Source: Silvimonas amylolytica
GTDB lineage: Bacteria; Pseudomonadota; Gammaproteobacteria; Burkholderiales; Chitinibacteraceae
NCBI RefSeq assembly: GCF_014645555.1
Contig: NZ_BMLY01000005.1
Location: 1 to 64,000 of the forward strand
Length of the DNA stretch: 64,000 bases
Direction: 5' to 3'
In this document: piece by piece, positions 17,988 through 26,678 of the stretch
Numbering within the stretch: position 1 is the first letter of the stretch
How the letters are laid out: each line of letters opens with the position of its first letter
Program-made: the position numbers and the translations under genes
The notes under the pieces: generated by a model
What the model was told of the DNA's origin: nothing
Databases searched by the model: none
Seen by the model: only the letters and a program-made list of their open reading frames with translations

Positions 17988-18169
17988 TGCATGCTCCTGT
18001 GCGATACCCGATGACGGTGTGGCAGACGAACTGCCAGCCCCTAAACAACGCCAGATAAATCAACGACTGACTGCGGGCACAACGCTTGCTTGAACAGGTT
18101 GTGATTGCCCTTGGCGACGAATATAGCAACGAGCAAAAAATGGCCGTTATCGAAAATCGGCAAAGATGA

Positions 18170-18195
18170 CAAACATGTGGCGGCCCCCATGTTTG
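18170..18195. promoter_or_regulatory. Perfect inverted repeat between eat and the AraC regulator
   Basis: CAAACATG and CATGTTTG, 8 bases each, are separated by 10 bases in the divergent promoter region. The position suits binding of the neighbouring AraC-type regulator to control the ethanolamine operon and itself. This is inference from symmetry and position. Confidence 0.5.
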
Positions 18196-18227
18196 CTGCT
18201 TTGCCACGCGTGGGAGCCGCCCCTGTC

Positions 18228-19181
18228 ATGCACCATTTCACACACCCGGCGGGCCAGTCAGCGTGCAGCGCAGACCCTGCCCGGCGCACCATCATTGCGC
18301 ATGATGTCGATGAACAAGCGCAGAACCTGACCCAGTGGGAGCAACATTACGACCAGGTCACCGCCGGCCGCTTTTGCGGGGTGCTGGATGAATGGCGGAC
18401 CGGAGACTTGCAGATCTTCCGCGAGCGCAATAGCTGCGCTCTGCACCAGATCTGCAATGTGCGGCCCGATGCGCTGTGGTTTGGTATTGAGGCTGAGGCG
18501 CGTGGCATGCGTATCAATGGCCGTCAGGTCGACGCCGACATGATCATGACCCGACCGGGCCATCACGCCTTTGAACTGATGACGCCAGATCAGCACGAAA
18601 TCCTGGGGATTGTGATTGGCCGCAGCACCTTGCTGGAGGCGGCAGAACGGGAGGGGCGCAATATCGATATCCAGCGGCTGACCGGGGCGGAGCTATTGCA
18701 CGTCGAGCACCAGGTGTTGCAGGCCTGTCGCCAGCGTATTGGTGAACTACTGGCCAGTTGCGAAACGGAGAACGGCGCGGATCAGGTCGTCGCATCACTC
18801 ATTGATCTGCTGGATTCCAGCGCGGTCGATAGCGATACCTGCCCAAGCCTGGCGCGCAGGCGGCGCATTGTGCGGGAAACCCATGAATACGTGCTGGGTC
18901 ATCAAGGTGAGTCCGTCACCGTGCCGCAATTGTGCGAGCAACTGCACGTCAGCCGCCGCACGCTGCAATACTGTTTTGAAAATGTGCTGGGCCTGAGCCC
19001 GATGGCCTATCTGCGCTATCTGCGCCTGAATGAGGTGCGGCGCCAACTGGTCCGCGGCGGTGAATTACGCGTAGGCGATGTCGCGGCGGCGTGGGGCTTT
19101 CGCAATTTCAGCCAGTTTTCCTGTGACTACAAGAAACTGTTTGGCGAATCACCCTCCTGTGCCTTAAAAGCGTTGGCTTGA
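18228..19181 (+). CDS. AraC-family regulator of the ethanolamine operon (EutR-like)
   Basis: A 317-residue DNA-binding activator. Residues ~20-200 are an effector-binding domain (CNVRPDALWFGIEAEARGMR, MTRPGHHAFELM). The C-terminal ~100 residues carry the AraC double helix-turn-helix (VTVPQLCEQLHVSRRTLQYC, VGDVAAAWGFRNFSQFSCDY). The domain order and length resemble EutR, which senses ethanolamine with B12. It is divergent from the permease-eutBC operon. Starts at 18105 and 18189 are also open; 18228 is preferred because the inverted repeat at 18170-18195 would otherwise lie inside the gene. Confidence 0.87.
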   Translation: MHHFTHPAGQSACSADPARRTIIAHDVDEQAQNLTQWEQHYDQVTAGRFCGVLDEWRTGDLQIFRERNSCALHQICNVRPDALWFGIEAEARGMRINGRQVDADMIMTRPGHHAFELMTPDQHEILGIVIGRSTLLEAAEREGRNIDIQRLTGAELLHVEHQVLQACRQRIGELLASCETENGADQVVASLIDLLDSSAVDSDTCPSLARRRRIVRETHEYVLGHQGESVTVPQLCEQLHVSRRTLQYCFENVLGLSPMAYLRYLRLNEVRRQLVRGGELRVGDVAAAWGFRNFSQFSCDYKKLFGESPSCALKALA

Positions 19182-19276
19182 CGGCCATTCGCGCCAGAGC
19201 GGGGTGGCGCAGTGCAGAATACCCAGGACAGCGGCCCCATAACGCGTCGCGTCCGCCTGCATGCCCCCAACTCATC

Positions 19277-19744
19277 TCAACCGTCGGTCAGTTCCTTGAG
19301 GACGGCGTAAAACGTCTGGAAGCGCTCTGCGCCGATCTGCAGCGCCCATTCGCGTTCGATCTCATGCACCGTGGCGCGCTGTATTTCGGCCACTTTCCAG
19401 CCCTTCTCGGTCAGGGAAACCAGACGCGCAAGCGATCCCGCCATCTCGACCCGCTGCACATAACCCATTTCTTCAAGTTGCTGCAGCAGGTAGTTCATTG
19501 CTTGCTTGGACATGCCAGCGCGCTGTGCCAGGTCAATAGGGCGCTCGTTCTCCGGAGGTGGAAAGCGCAACACTTTGAAGTGGGCTGTCTGAATGTCAGT
19601 CAGGCCGGCCGAAGTCAATGCCTGCACCAGGCGTTGTTCTACCTGGCCGAGGCAGTAGCGCAGCCGCGCCCCGATGAGCGGATCATCTGGATCTGGATCG
19701 CCGGAAAATCTCCGGGCGGAAGGGGATTGACGTTGGGTAGGCAT
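19277..19744 (-). CDS. MarR-family transcriptional regulator
   Basis: A 155-residue winged-helix repressor. The DNA-recognition part is RPIDLAQRAGMSKQAMNYLLQQLEEMGYV at ~68-97, followed by a wing with LARLVSLTEKG; helices at both ends form the usual dimer. It is divergent from a cupin gene, with only 40 bases between the two starts and a perfect palindrome in that gap. It therefore very probably represses both genes. Confidence 0.88.
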   Translation of the reverse strand: MPTQRQSPSARRFSGDPDPDDPLIGARLRYCLGQVEQRLVQALTSAGLTDIQTAHFKVLRFPPPENERPIDLAQRAGMSKQAMNYLLQQLEEMGYVQRVEMAGSLARLVSLTEKGWKVAEIQRATVHEIEREWALQIGAERFQTFYAVLKELTDG

Positions 19745-19747
19745 ATG

Positions 19748-19762
19748 GTAAAGTCACTTTAC
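19748..19762. promoter_or_regulatory. Palindromic operator in the MarR-cupin promoter
   Basis: GTAAAGT-C-ACTTTAC is a perfect 15-base palindrome, 3 bases upstream of the MarR start codon. Size, symmetry and position match MarR-type operators. Confidence 0.72.
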
Positions 19763-19784
19763 TACGTTTCGAAGGAGTTGCGTG

Positions 19785-20219
19785 ATGAATTCGTCAGGTA
19801 ATGACTTGATCACCATTGGCTCGCTGTCGATGCGGTTCCTGGTCGATGGTCGGGACACCGCAGGTCATATGGCGATGGCGGAGATGATTGTCCAGCCGCT
19901 CGCCAAAGTCCCGCCCCCGCACCGCCATGTCGACGTTGATGAGACAATCCACATCCTGGAAGGATCGCTCACCTGCCGGGTTGACGACTGCGTAAGCGTC
20001 CTCAACAAGGGCGACTATGGGTTCTCGCCGCGTGGCAGCGTGCATCATTTCTCCAATCCTGGCGACGTCCCCGCGCGCGTGCTCGTGGTGTTTTCGCCTG
20101 CCAACATCGGGCCTGAGTATTTCCGCGAGGTGGCCGATGTATTGGGTGCAGGCGGCCCACCGAATATGGAGATGATCGCGTCTGTGATGAAGCGCTACGG
20201 GATCGAACTGGCATCTTAA
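19785..20219 (+). CDS. Cupin-domain protein
   Basis: A 144-residue single-domain cupin. The metal-binding motif is recognisable as PPHRHVDVDETIHILEGSLT, with the second motif in GSVHHFSNPG. Such proteins may be small dioxygenases, isomerases or sensors, and no substrate can be assigned. The ATG at 19785 follows GAAGGAG by 7 bases; a GTG at 19782 is less well placed. The operator in front suggests control by the divergent MarR repressor, so induction by a small aromatic or oxidant is a guess. Confidence 0.83.
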   Translation: MNSSGNDLITIGSLSMRFLVDGRDTAGHMAMAEMIVQPLAKVPPPHRHVDVDETIHILEGSLTCRVDDCVSVLNKGDYGFSPRGSVHHFSNPGDVPARVLVVFSPANIGPEYFREVADVLGAGGPPNMEMIASVMKRYGIELAS

Positions 20220-20618
20220 GCACCGCGAAGGCCGATTTCGATTCACCCGGACGCATCGCGCATGGCACCGATAACGCAGTCTGGGTGAACCGCCGCATGA
20301 TGGCTTTCAGGCAAGGCGATTGCCGATGCGAAGGTTCGCTCCGGGCCGAAAACAGCCTGCCAAACCAATATCGGTGAACGTCCGCTTTAGCCGAAAGAGT
20401 CACCCCGCAATTGCCAGTGCCCTGAACTTGATGGCCTTAAAACAAGCCGCAGCCCAAACCGCAGGACTGCATCCCTGTGGGCGTCGTCATCCGCGAGGGC
20501 GACGTTCTCTGGAAGCAAGAGGATAGCTGGGCGCTGACCTCAGCTGGTTGAGCGTTGTGATCGGCGAGAAGGCCAGCGGGCCGCGCCCTCGCCGCATCTG
20601 TATGCACGCATCTGCAAA
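20220..20618. other. Gene-free stretch after the cupin gene
   Basis: I see no supported gene, hairpin terminator or repeat in these 399 bases between two convergent genes. Confidence 0.4.
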
Positions 20619-21452
20619 TTACGCGCCACGCGGCCGTTTGTAGCGGTTGTAACCCCACAGATATTGGGTAGGCGCGCGGGCAATCAGTTGTTCGATCTGA
20701 TTGTTTAGATGCGCCGCTGCGGCCTGGCGGTCTGTAGACAGTGGCTCGGTCAGCACTTTCAGATGGATATGGTAAGCACAAGATGCCGCCAGGCGTTCTG
20801 CAAACACCATCACAATGGGCGCACCGCTGATGGCCTGCAGACGCTGCACCAGGTTCATGGTGTACGCCGGTTTACCAAAGAAGGGTGCCCAGTCGCCTTC
20901 GCCGCCACCGGGACATTGGTCTGGCAGAATGCCAATGGTTTCACCGCGCTTGAGTGCCTTGACCAACATGCGCACGCCACGCGGCGTGGCCGGGGCCATG
21001 GCCAGGTTGGGGCGACTGCGCATGCGTTCTATCCAGTCGCGCAGCCAGGGCTGGTGCGGCGGTTTGAACAGCACGGTGGAGGGCGAGTACTGTGCAAACA
21101 GCGGCCCCAGCAATTCAAACCCGCCCAGATGCGGCGACAACAGAATGAGCCCCTTTCCCTGGGCCAGTAGTGCGTCAGTGGTTTCGTGGAAATTGGCTGG
21201 AGAAATATCCAGCCGTGACATCGGGTTTTCACGCATCCAGAAATACGGCATTTCCAGCACCATGCGCCCGGCGGCGCGGCTGGCCTCACGTAATTGGATG
21301 GCAGACGAATCCGGATAGGCTTGCAGATAATTTTGCTGCAACCGGGTGCCGTAGCGCCCCGGCAAACGGGCGACGCTAGCGCCCAGCAAAGCGCCAAGTG
21401 CTTGCGCCCAGGACAGCGGGAGCAAGGAAAGCAGCCAGAAAATGGCGGTCAT
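20619..21452 (-). CDS. LpxL/HtrB-family lysophospholipid or lipid A acyltransferase
   Basis: A 277-residue inner-membrane acyltransferase with an N-terminal hydrophobic anchor (MTAIFWLLSLLPLSWAQALG). The catalytic HX4E motif is HLGGFE at 108-113. The second motif is IGILPDQCPGGGEGDW and the family's closing QYLWGYNRYK is present. It transfers an acyl chain from acyl-ACP to a lipid A precursor or lysophospholipid at the cytosolic face. It is slightly shorter than E. coli LpxL (306). No other lipid A gene is nearby, so whether it acts on lipid A or on another lipid (ornithine lipid, aryl polyene) is open. Confidence 0.88.
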   Translation of the reverse strand: MTAIFWLLSLLPLSWAQALGALLGASVARLPGRYGTRLQQNYLQAYPDSSAIQLREASRAAGRMVLEMPYFWMRENPMSRLDISPANFHETTDALLAQGKGLILLSPHLGGFELLGPLFAQYSPSTVLFKPPHQPWLRDWIERMRSRPNLAMAPATPRGVRMLVKALKRGETIGILPDQCPGGGEGDWAPFFGKPAYTMNLVQRLQAISGAPIVMVFAERLAASCAYHIHLKVLTEPLSTDRQAAAAHLNNQIEQLIARAPTQYLWGYNRYKRPRGA

Positions 21453-22062
21453 GGAAGTCCCGGCTCGAAGACGTTGAGCGGTAGTGTGAGTCGGGAAGAA
21501 GCCGGGAGGAGAAAACCGGTTTCGACAGAGCGTTCATGTGCCACTTTGGGGCAACTGCAGCACTCTACCGGGTAAGTCACAAGGCGATAAGCGCAGCGTT
21601 GTGTCGCGGGTGTAATACAGACATATACCGTGACCTTGCTGACAGGGGGTCTGTTTCAGATCTTTGATTTGATGAGAAAAATGGCAACTGATGCATCACT
21701 TTGGGTGTTCGGCTGCATGGGCAATCACAACCGTGGCGGATACAAAAAACCGCAAAGCGACCCAGCAGAATCTCAATTGCTCAAGGGGATGTCGTGAAAA
21801 CGCCCTATAAATTGCGCTGACCAAGCGGCCAGGCGTTCCAGGGCAAGCAATCGAATCCTCGCATTAAAACAAAAAAGCACCGGAAGGCGCTTTTTTGCAG
21901 CCGAACAATTCATCCTCATTGCTCGGCCAGTTTCATCGGTCAGAAACCACCCCACAATCAATTCAAGAACCGGCTTGCCTTGTCGGGCGCGGTTTTCATT
22001 GTGGTGCTCCCCCAGGAGTCAAACGCCGGCAACAAGTAAACCGGTGAAGGCGGTGGGGCCCG
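21453..22062. other. Gene-poor stretch between two leftward units
   Basis: 610 bases without a supported gene. It holds the acyltransferase promoter and one clear terminator (listed separately). It is AT-richer than its neighbours around 21640-21720. Confidence 0.4.
21872..21897 (-). terminator. Terminator of the second MFS-SnoaL unit
   Basis: AAAAAAGC and GCTTTTTT flank a 10-base loop containing CCGGAAGG. The T-run works in both directions, but the nearest upstream gene is the leftward SnoaL gene ending at 22063. Confidence 0.65.
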
Positions 22063-22623
22063 CTATCTGGCAACAAGACCCAGTTGCTGCAGGAACGTGA
22101 GATTGTCTTCCAGATGCCAGTTCTCGGCGATCTTGCCGTCGTGGATGCGATAAATATCCGTCGCAATAAAATCCACAGGTTGACCACGACCCTGTACGCC
22201 GTTAAAGCTGCCCGTGAAATGACCGGTGAAACGCAAGTGAGTTACAACGCGATCTCCGGTCACGATCATCTGGGTTACTTCCGCGTGAATATCAGGCACC
22301 GCGCCATGAAACCCTTTCCACGCCGTGAGGGGGCCAGTAATCCCTTGTGGTCGTCCCGGTGGCAACGTGCGGTCCATGAAATCCGGGGCTAACGCCGCGC
22401 GCTCTGTCGCTTCATCCCCGGTTGTCCAGAAGGTGTCGTACAAGCGGGCGGCGTGTATTTGCTGTTCCAACTGCTTTTTGGGCAGTGTTTTATCCACAAT
22501 CAGCACACTGGGTTTGACGAGATCATCGGTGGCAGCGCTGGTTTGCAGTGCGACCAGTAACAGGCTGGCAGCAACCAGCCATGGCGGGCAGCCGGTCACA
22601 ATTGAGCGTGTGTTGCTTTGCAT
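22063..22623 (-). CDS. Exported SnoaL-like protein, paralogue B
   Basis: A 186-residue paralogue of the protein at 8412-8969. From the segment ending VLIVDKTLPKKQLEQQ to the C-terminus the two are almost superimposable (LYDTFWTTGDEA, VTGDRVVTHLRFTGHF, IHDGKIAENWHLEDN). The signal peptides differ in sequence, though not in design (hydrophobic core at ~15-28). Start at 22623 is supported by AAGGAA. It follows the second MFS gene by 51 bases, the same order as in copy A. The reaction is unknown. Confidence 0.85.
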   Translation of the reverse strand: MQSNTRSIVTGCPPWLVAASLLLVALQTSAATDDLVKPSVLIVDKTLPKKQLEQQIHAARLYDTFWTTGDEATERAALAPDFMDRTLPPGRPQGITGPLTAWKGFHGAVPDIHAEVTQMIVTGDRVVTHLRFTGHFTGSFNGVQGRGQPVDFIATDIYRIHDGKIAENWHLEDNLTFLQQLGLVAR

Positions 22624-22674
22624 AATGCATTCCTTGATGTGCAAGGTAAGTAGGCGTGCGGGGAATGGCCACAT

Positions 22675-23892
22675 TCAGATGGAACGGGTCGCGGCTTTGC
22701 CCAGTGAGGGCTTGCCCGACGCATTGGTGTGGGCATCTTCCGGCTGCACGGCTGATCCATCGAGTTTGCGGGCGAAGACAGTGAGAACGAGCGCACCCGC
22801 CGTGACCGCAGCGGCAACCCAGGGCAAAACATCCAGCGGCTGGCCGTGCGACAAAGCCCGCCCGCCCAGCCAGGCCCCCATGGCATTGCCGACGTTGAAC
22901 GCACCAATATTCAGGGTCGAGGCCAGGTTCGGGGCATGGCTGGCTTTGCTCAGGACACGCATTTGCAGGCCGGGGATGGTGGCGAACGCTGCAATACCCC
23001 AGACAAAGATGGTGATCAGTGAGAGGAGTTGGTGATGCATCGTGTAGCTGAACAGCCCCATGATCACGATGAGCGCTGCAAACACCACGGTCAGTGCCTT
23101 GAGTGCGCCTCGGTCGGCAAACTTGCCGCCGACCCAGTTTCCAACCGCCAGACCGACACCGAACATGACCAGAACAGGCGTCACGGCATGCGCGGCGAAT
23201 CCACTCATGTCCTCAAGAATCGGCGTGATATAGGTAAAGACCACGAACACTCCGCCGAACCCGAGCACTGTCATCAACAACGCGAGCCAGAGCTGGCCTT
23301 GCTTGAGCGCACTGATCTCGTGTGCCAAACCGCCGGATTTGGCCTCCCGCTTGTCGGGTACCCACAGCGCCAGCGCCATGGCCGCTACAACACCAGCGAC
23401 CACCACCGCCCAGAATGCCACCCGCCAGCCGTGTGATTGGCCAATAAACGTGCCCAGCGGCACACCCAATACATTGGCCAGCGCCAGACCGGTGAACATC
23501 ATGGCCACCGCGCTGGCTTGTTTATCTGTGGACACCAGCGATGCAGCCACCACCGAGCCAATCCCGAAGAACGAACCGTGGGCGAACGAGGTAATCACCC
23601 GCGCAATCATCAGGCTCTGGTAGCTGGATGCCGTGGCACACAATACGTTGCCGACAATGAAAAGCCCCATCAGCAACAGCAGGGCCAGTTTGTGCGGTAT
23701 CCGGCTGGTCAGGAGTGCCAGCAACGGTGCGCCGAATGCCACACCCAGGGCGTAACCACTCACCAGCAAACCCGCATCCGGGATAGATACAGACAATGAA
23801 TGTGCGACATCGGGCAGGATGCCCATGATGACGAACTCGGTCGTTCCGATGGCGAAGGCGCTCAGCGCCAGCGCAAGGATGGGAAGGGGCAT
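22675..23892 (-). CDS. MFS transporter, DHA1 family (AraJ/YdhP-like), paralogue B
   Basis: A 405-residue, ~12-helix exporter, colinear and the same length as the protein at 7142-8359. Differences are mostly conservative and cluster at the C-terminal tail (DGSAVQPEDAHTNASGKPS). It begins a leftward two-gene unit with the SnoaL-like gene and lies divergent from two AraC regulators. The promoter-proximal 80 bases are conserved with copy A, so both may answer to one regulator. The substrate is unknown. Confidence 0.9.
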   Translation of the reverse strand: MPLPILALALSAFAIGTTEFVIMGILPDVAHSLSVSIPDAGLLVSGYALGVAFGAPLLALLTSRIPHKLALLLLMGLFIVGNVLCATASSYQSLMIARVITSFAHGSFFGIGSVVAASLVSTDKQASAVAMMFTGLALANVLGVPLGTFIGQSHGWRVAFWAVVVAGVVAAMALALWVPDKREAKSGGLAHEISALKQGQLWLALLMTVLGFGGVFVVFTYITPILEDMSGFAAHAVTPVLVMFGVGLAVGNWVGGKFADRGALKALTVVFAALIVIMGLFSYTMHHQLLSLITIFVWGIAAFATIPGLQMRVLSKASHAPNLASTLNIGAFNVGNAMGAWLGGRALSHGQPLDVLPWVAAAVTAGALVLTVFARKLDGSAVQPEDAHTNASGKPSLGKAATRSI

Positions 23893-23972
23893 GCGTTTTC
23901 CTTAGAAGAAATTGCAGGACCCTGAACACGCTGCCCCGCACGGTTCAACCAACATCGGGGTTGAGTATTGCG
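23893..23972 (-). promoter_or_regulatory. Conserved upstream element, copy 2, ahead of MFS paralogue B
   Basis: Reverse-strand counterpart of 7061-7140, matching it at 65 of 80 ungapped positions counted by hand. Noncoding identity this high implies either a recent duplication or a retained operator. Here it sits in the divergent region facing the AraC genes. Confidence 0.7.
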
Positions 23973-24103
23973 AGACATGGTTCGGCGTGTATTGAATCTG
24001 GTTGCCGTAAATTGCTTAAAAAGTACGTAACGTGCAGGTATGACGCCCGAGCGGGGGCATCCTGGATACGCTTGGCCTGGAGTTCAAGCACCCCTATCCG
24101 GAG

Positions 24104-24275
24104 TCCGGCAATTTTGAGCAAAAAGCAGCAACAGTATTCAAGACCCCAGAATATGCGAAAGATTTATGATCTTGTCATATTGATTGCCCGCCAATGGGCA
24201 GACCAATGCAAGCCGCGTGCCGGCTGAAGGGGGCGGGCAAAGCCGGGTTAATGACTAATTGTTGAGACACCATTC
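24104..24275 (+). promoter_or_regulatory. Upstream region of AraC paralogue A, repeated ahead of paralogue B
   Basis: Shares with 25325-25492 the words TCCGGCAATTTTG, TTCAAGACCC, GAAAGATTTATGATC (24157-24171) and CTCATAT/GTCATAT, in the same order and nearly the same spacing. It is AT-rich around 24157-24182, a plausible promoter. Confidence 0.6.
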
Positions 24276-25187
24276 ATGCAATCTGATCGAGATTACGGCC
24301 GGGATTTCGTAAAACCATTCAAGACAGACTCGATCTCGGTCTCGCAACTCATCACTCGGGGCCCCAAAGGCGCTCGCTTGCTGGTTTCCCGCTTGCACCG
24401 GGATACCGAAGGACATGGTTTGGCAATGCCAACACCTGGCGATGCGGTCTTTTCTGTCATGCTGCAATTGCGCGAGCAAAACTACAGAGAGCTTTTTCTG
24501 GATGGCAAGTGCGTTCACCGTGGTACTTATCTGGCACGTTCCACCAGCATGGTCAATCACCTTGAACTACCCCGCGCAAACCTGAGTAGCCCATTTGATT
24601 TCCTGATGTTTACTGTCCCGCAAAGTGCACTGAACGACATCGCGGACGAGTCGCGTGTTGGGCGAATTGATCACCTGTACTGCCAGCCTGGTGGCGTCCT
24701 CGATGAAACCGTATGGCATCTGGGCCAGTCCCTGCTACCGGCACTGGCGCGTCCGCATGAGGTGAGTTCTATGTACGCTGAGTCCGTGATGCTGGGTGCG
24801 TATACCTATTTTGCGCAAACATTTGGCGGCATGCGCCCGTCCAGAGAACGGACAGGGCTGCTTGCACCCTGGCAATTGAAGCGCGCCATAGAGGCCATGA
24901 AGTCGCAGATTGACGAAGATGTCTCGCTCAAAATGCTTGCCGAGGCCAGTGGTTTGTCGGTCAGTTACTTTATTCGGGCGTTTAAATCCTGCACGGGTGA
25001 ACCGCCACACCGCTGGATGCTGCGTCATCGGGTTGAGCGTGCCAAAGAGCTCCTCCTGGGGACCGAGGCCACGCTGGCTGAAGTGGCGGTCAGCTGTGGG
25101 TTCGCGGATCAAAGTCATTTCACGCGTGTTTTCAGGAACTTTGTTGGGGTCAGCCCGGCGGCCTGGAAACGCACGGTTCGCCACTGA
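24276..25187 (+). CDS. AraC-family regulator, tandem paralogue A
   Basis: 303 residues. The N-terminal ~200 residues form a cupin-like sensing domain of the type with GDAVFSVMLQLRE and VNHLELPRANLSSPFDFLMF. The C-terminal ~100 carry the AraC double HTH (VSLKMLAEASGLSVSYFIRAF, LAEVAVSCGFADQSHFTRVF). It is divergent from the MFS-SnoaL cassette, so regulation of that cassette is likely, and it is followed by a close paralogue. The ATG at 24276 lacks a strong ribosome site, as does its paralogue, but the two starts align exactly. Confidence 0.88.
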   Translation: MQSDRDYGRDFVKPFKTDSISVSQLITRGPKGARLLVSRLHRDTEGHGLAMPTPGDAVFSVMLQLREQNYRELFLDGKCVHRGTYLARSTSMVNHLELPRANLSSPFDFLMFTVPQSALNDIADESRVGRIDHLYCQPGGVLDETVWHLGQSLLPALARPHEVSSMYAESVMLGAYTYFAQTFGGMRPSRERTGLLAPWQLKRAIEAMKSQIDEDVSLKMLAEASGLSVSYFIRAFKSCTGEPPHRWMLRHRVERAKELLLGTEATLAEVAVSCGFADQSHFTRVFRNFVGVSPAAWKRTVRH

Positions 25188-25324
25188 CTGTTCTTGTCCT
25201 CGACCACCGCCATACTCGGCTCTCCTGGGGAAAAAGTGCCGGTTCCAGGCCGCCCGTCCCTTTGAATTGCGCGCAAGTGCGTTTGGGCAGTTTTGCGCCC
25301 GGATCAGGTTGTGCCTCGCTAAAA

Positions 25325-25492
25325 TCCGGCAATTTTGGGCAAAGCACAGCACCTACCTTCAAGACCCGGAACCGCCGAAAGATTTATGATCAACTCATAT
25401 TCATGGCTTGCCAGGGGCCCGACAAAAGCAAGCCGGAATGCCGGCCGGGGAGGGCCTTGCCGGGTCAGGGATTCCTCATTGAGACGCAAACC
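25325..25492 (+). promoter_or_regulatory. Upstream region of AraC paralogue B
   Basis: Repeat of 24104-24275, with GAAAGATTTATGATC at 25377-25391 and TCCGGCAATTTTG at 25325. It shows that the duplication included the promoter and marks its left edge near 25325. The 137 bases before it (25188-25324) hold no supported gene. Confidence 0.6.
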
Positions 25493-26395
25493 ATGCAATC
25501 CGATCTTGAATACAGCCGGAACTATGTAGAGCAATTCAAGGCAGACTCCGTGTCGCAACTCGTCACCCGGAGTCCGCAAAGCGCTCGCTTGCTGGTATCC
25601 CGCTTGCGCCGGGATACCGGTGGACATGGTCTGACCACGCTGCCGCCTGGCGACGCTGTATTTTCAGTCGTGCTGCAACTGCGTGAGCAGAAAGAGAGAG
25701 AATTATTTCTGGACAATCATTGCGTTCATCGCGGTTCGTACGCTGAGCGCACCACCAGCGTGGTCAATCACCTTGAGCTGCCCAGAGCCAACTTGATCAG
25801 CCCGTTTGATTGCCTGATATTCACCGTCCCGCAAAGTGCGCTGAACGAGATCGCTGATGAGGCCCGCGTTGGGCGGATTGACCACCTCCACTGCCCGCCC
25901 GGCGGTGTGCTGGATGAAAAAGTGTGGCACCTGGGAAGCTCCCTGCTGCCCGCGCTGCAACGCCCGCATGAAGTGAATTCAATGTATGCCGAGTACGTGA
26001 TGCTGGCTGCTTATATCTATTTCGCACAAACCTTTGGGGGCGTCCGTCCGGGTAAAGAACGTGCTGACACGCTTGCGCCCTGGCTCAAACGCGCCATGGA
26101 TGCCATGGAAGCGCAGATGGATACTGATGTCTCTCTCAAAATGCTCGCTGAGGCCAGTGGTTTGTCGGTTCGTCATTTTATCCGCGCATTCACGGCCAGC
26201 ACGGGCGAAGCGCCACACCGCTGGATGCTGCGTCATCGCGTCGAACGTGCCAAAGATTTGCTGACAGGCACCCAGGCCACGCTCGCTGAGGTGGCGATCA
26301 GCTGCGGGTTCGCAGATCAAAGTCATCTCACGCGCGTGTTCAAGACCTTCGTCGGGGTGAGCCCGGCAGTCTGGAAACACATGGTCCGCCACTGA
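25493..26395 (+). CDS. AraC-family regulator, tandem paralogue B
   Basis: 300 residues, colinear with the gene at 24276-25187 after a few N-terminal deletions, and ending in the same RH dipeptide. The sensing domain differs more than the HTH (VSLKMLAEASGLSVRHFIRAF, LAEVAISCGFADQSHLTRVF), which suggests shared DNA sites but different effectors. Start at 25493 by alignment with paralogue A (MQSD in both). An in-frame extension to 25262 is rejected because it would translate the duplicated promoter. Confidence 0.88.
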   Translation: MQSDLEYSRNYVEQFKADSVSQLVTRSPQSARLLVSRLRRDTGGHGLTTLPPGDAVFSVVLQLREQKERELFLDNHCVHRGSYAERTTSVVNHLELPRANLISPFDCLIFTVPQSALNEIADEARVGRIDHLHCPPGGVLDEKVWHLGSSLLPALQRPHEVNSMYAEYVMLAAYIYFAQTFGGVRPGKERADTLAPWLKRAMDAMEAQMDTDVSLKMLAEASGLSVRHFIRAFTASTGEAPHRWMLRHRVERAKDLLTGTQATLAEVAISCGFADQSHLTRVFKTFVGVSPAVWKHMVRH

Positions 26396-26678
26396 TGGCC
26401 CGTTGAATCAACCCGCCCGGCAAGGCTGCTGCAACAAGGCGGCCAATGATGTCGATATGAGCGAGCATGTCGCGTTTTCACCGGCGAGCCGTGCGGGCTG
26501 CCGCGGTAGAACAAAGCCTTTGACTTGTTGAAGCAGAACGCCAATAACTCATTGGTGGTAAGTGAAAAGCGAGCCACCGCCAGCGCATTGTGCAAATCGC
26601 ACTCAAAACAGCCCTGTCAGACAGAATTCCCGCTCAATAACAATCAGCCCTGGCATGCGCCCGCATGTTTTGGCATGT
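26396..26678. other. Gene-free stretch before the sulfatase remnant
   Basis: No supported gene. Some of it may be decayed sequence of the sulfatase pseudogene that follows, but I cannot recognise it. Confidence 0.3.

Noticed and set aside
21773-21961. Small reverse frame in the 610-base gap
   Set aside because: No ribosome site or family resemblance, and it crosses the terminator hairpin.
25262-25492. N-terminal extension of AraC paralogue B
   Set aside because: It would translate the promoter block that is duplicated from in front of paralogue A, and both proteins align from MQSD onward.
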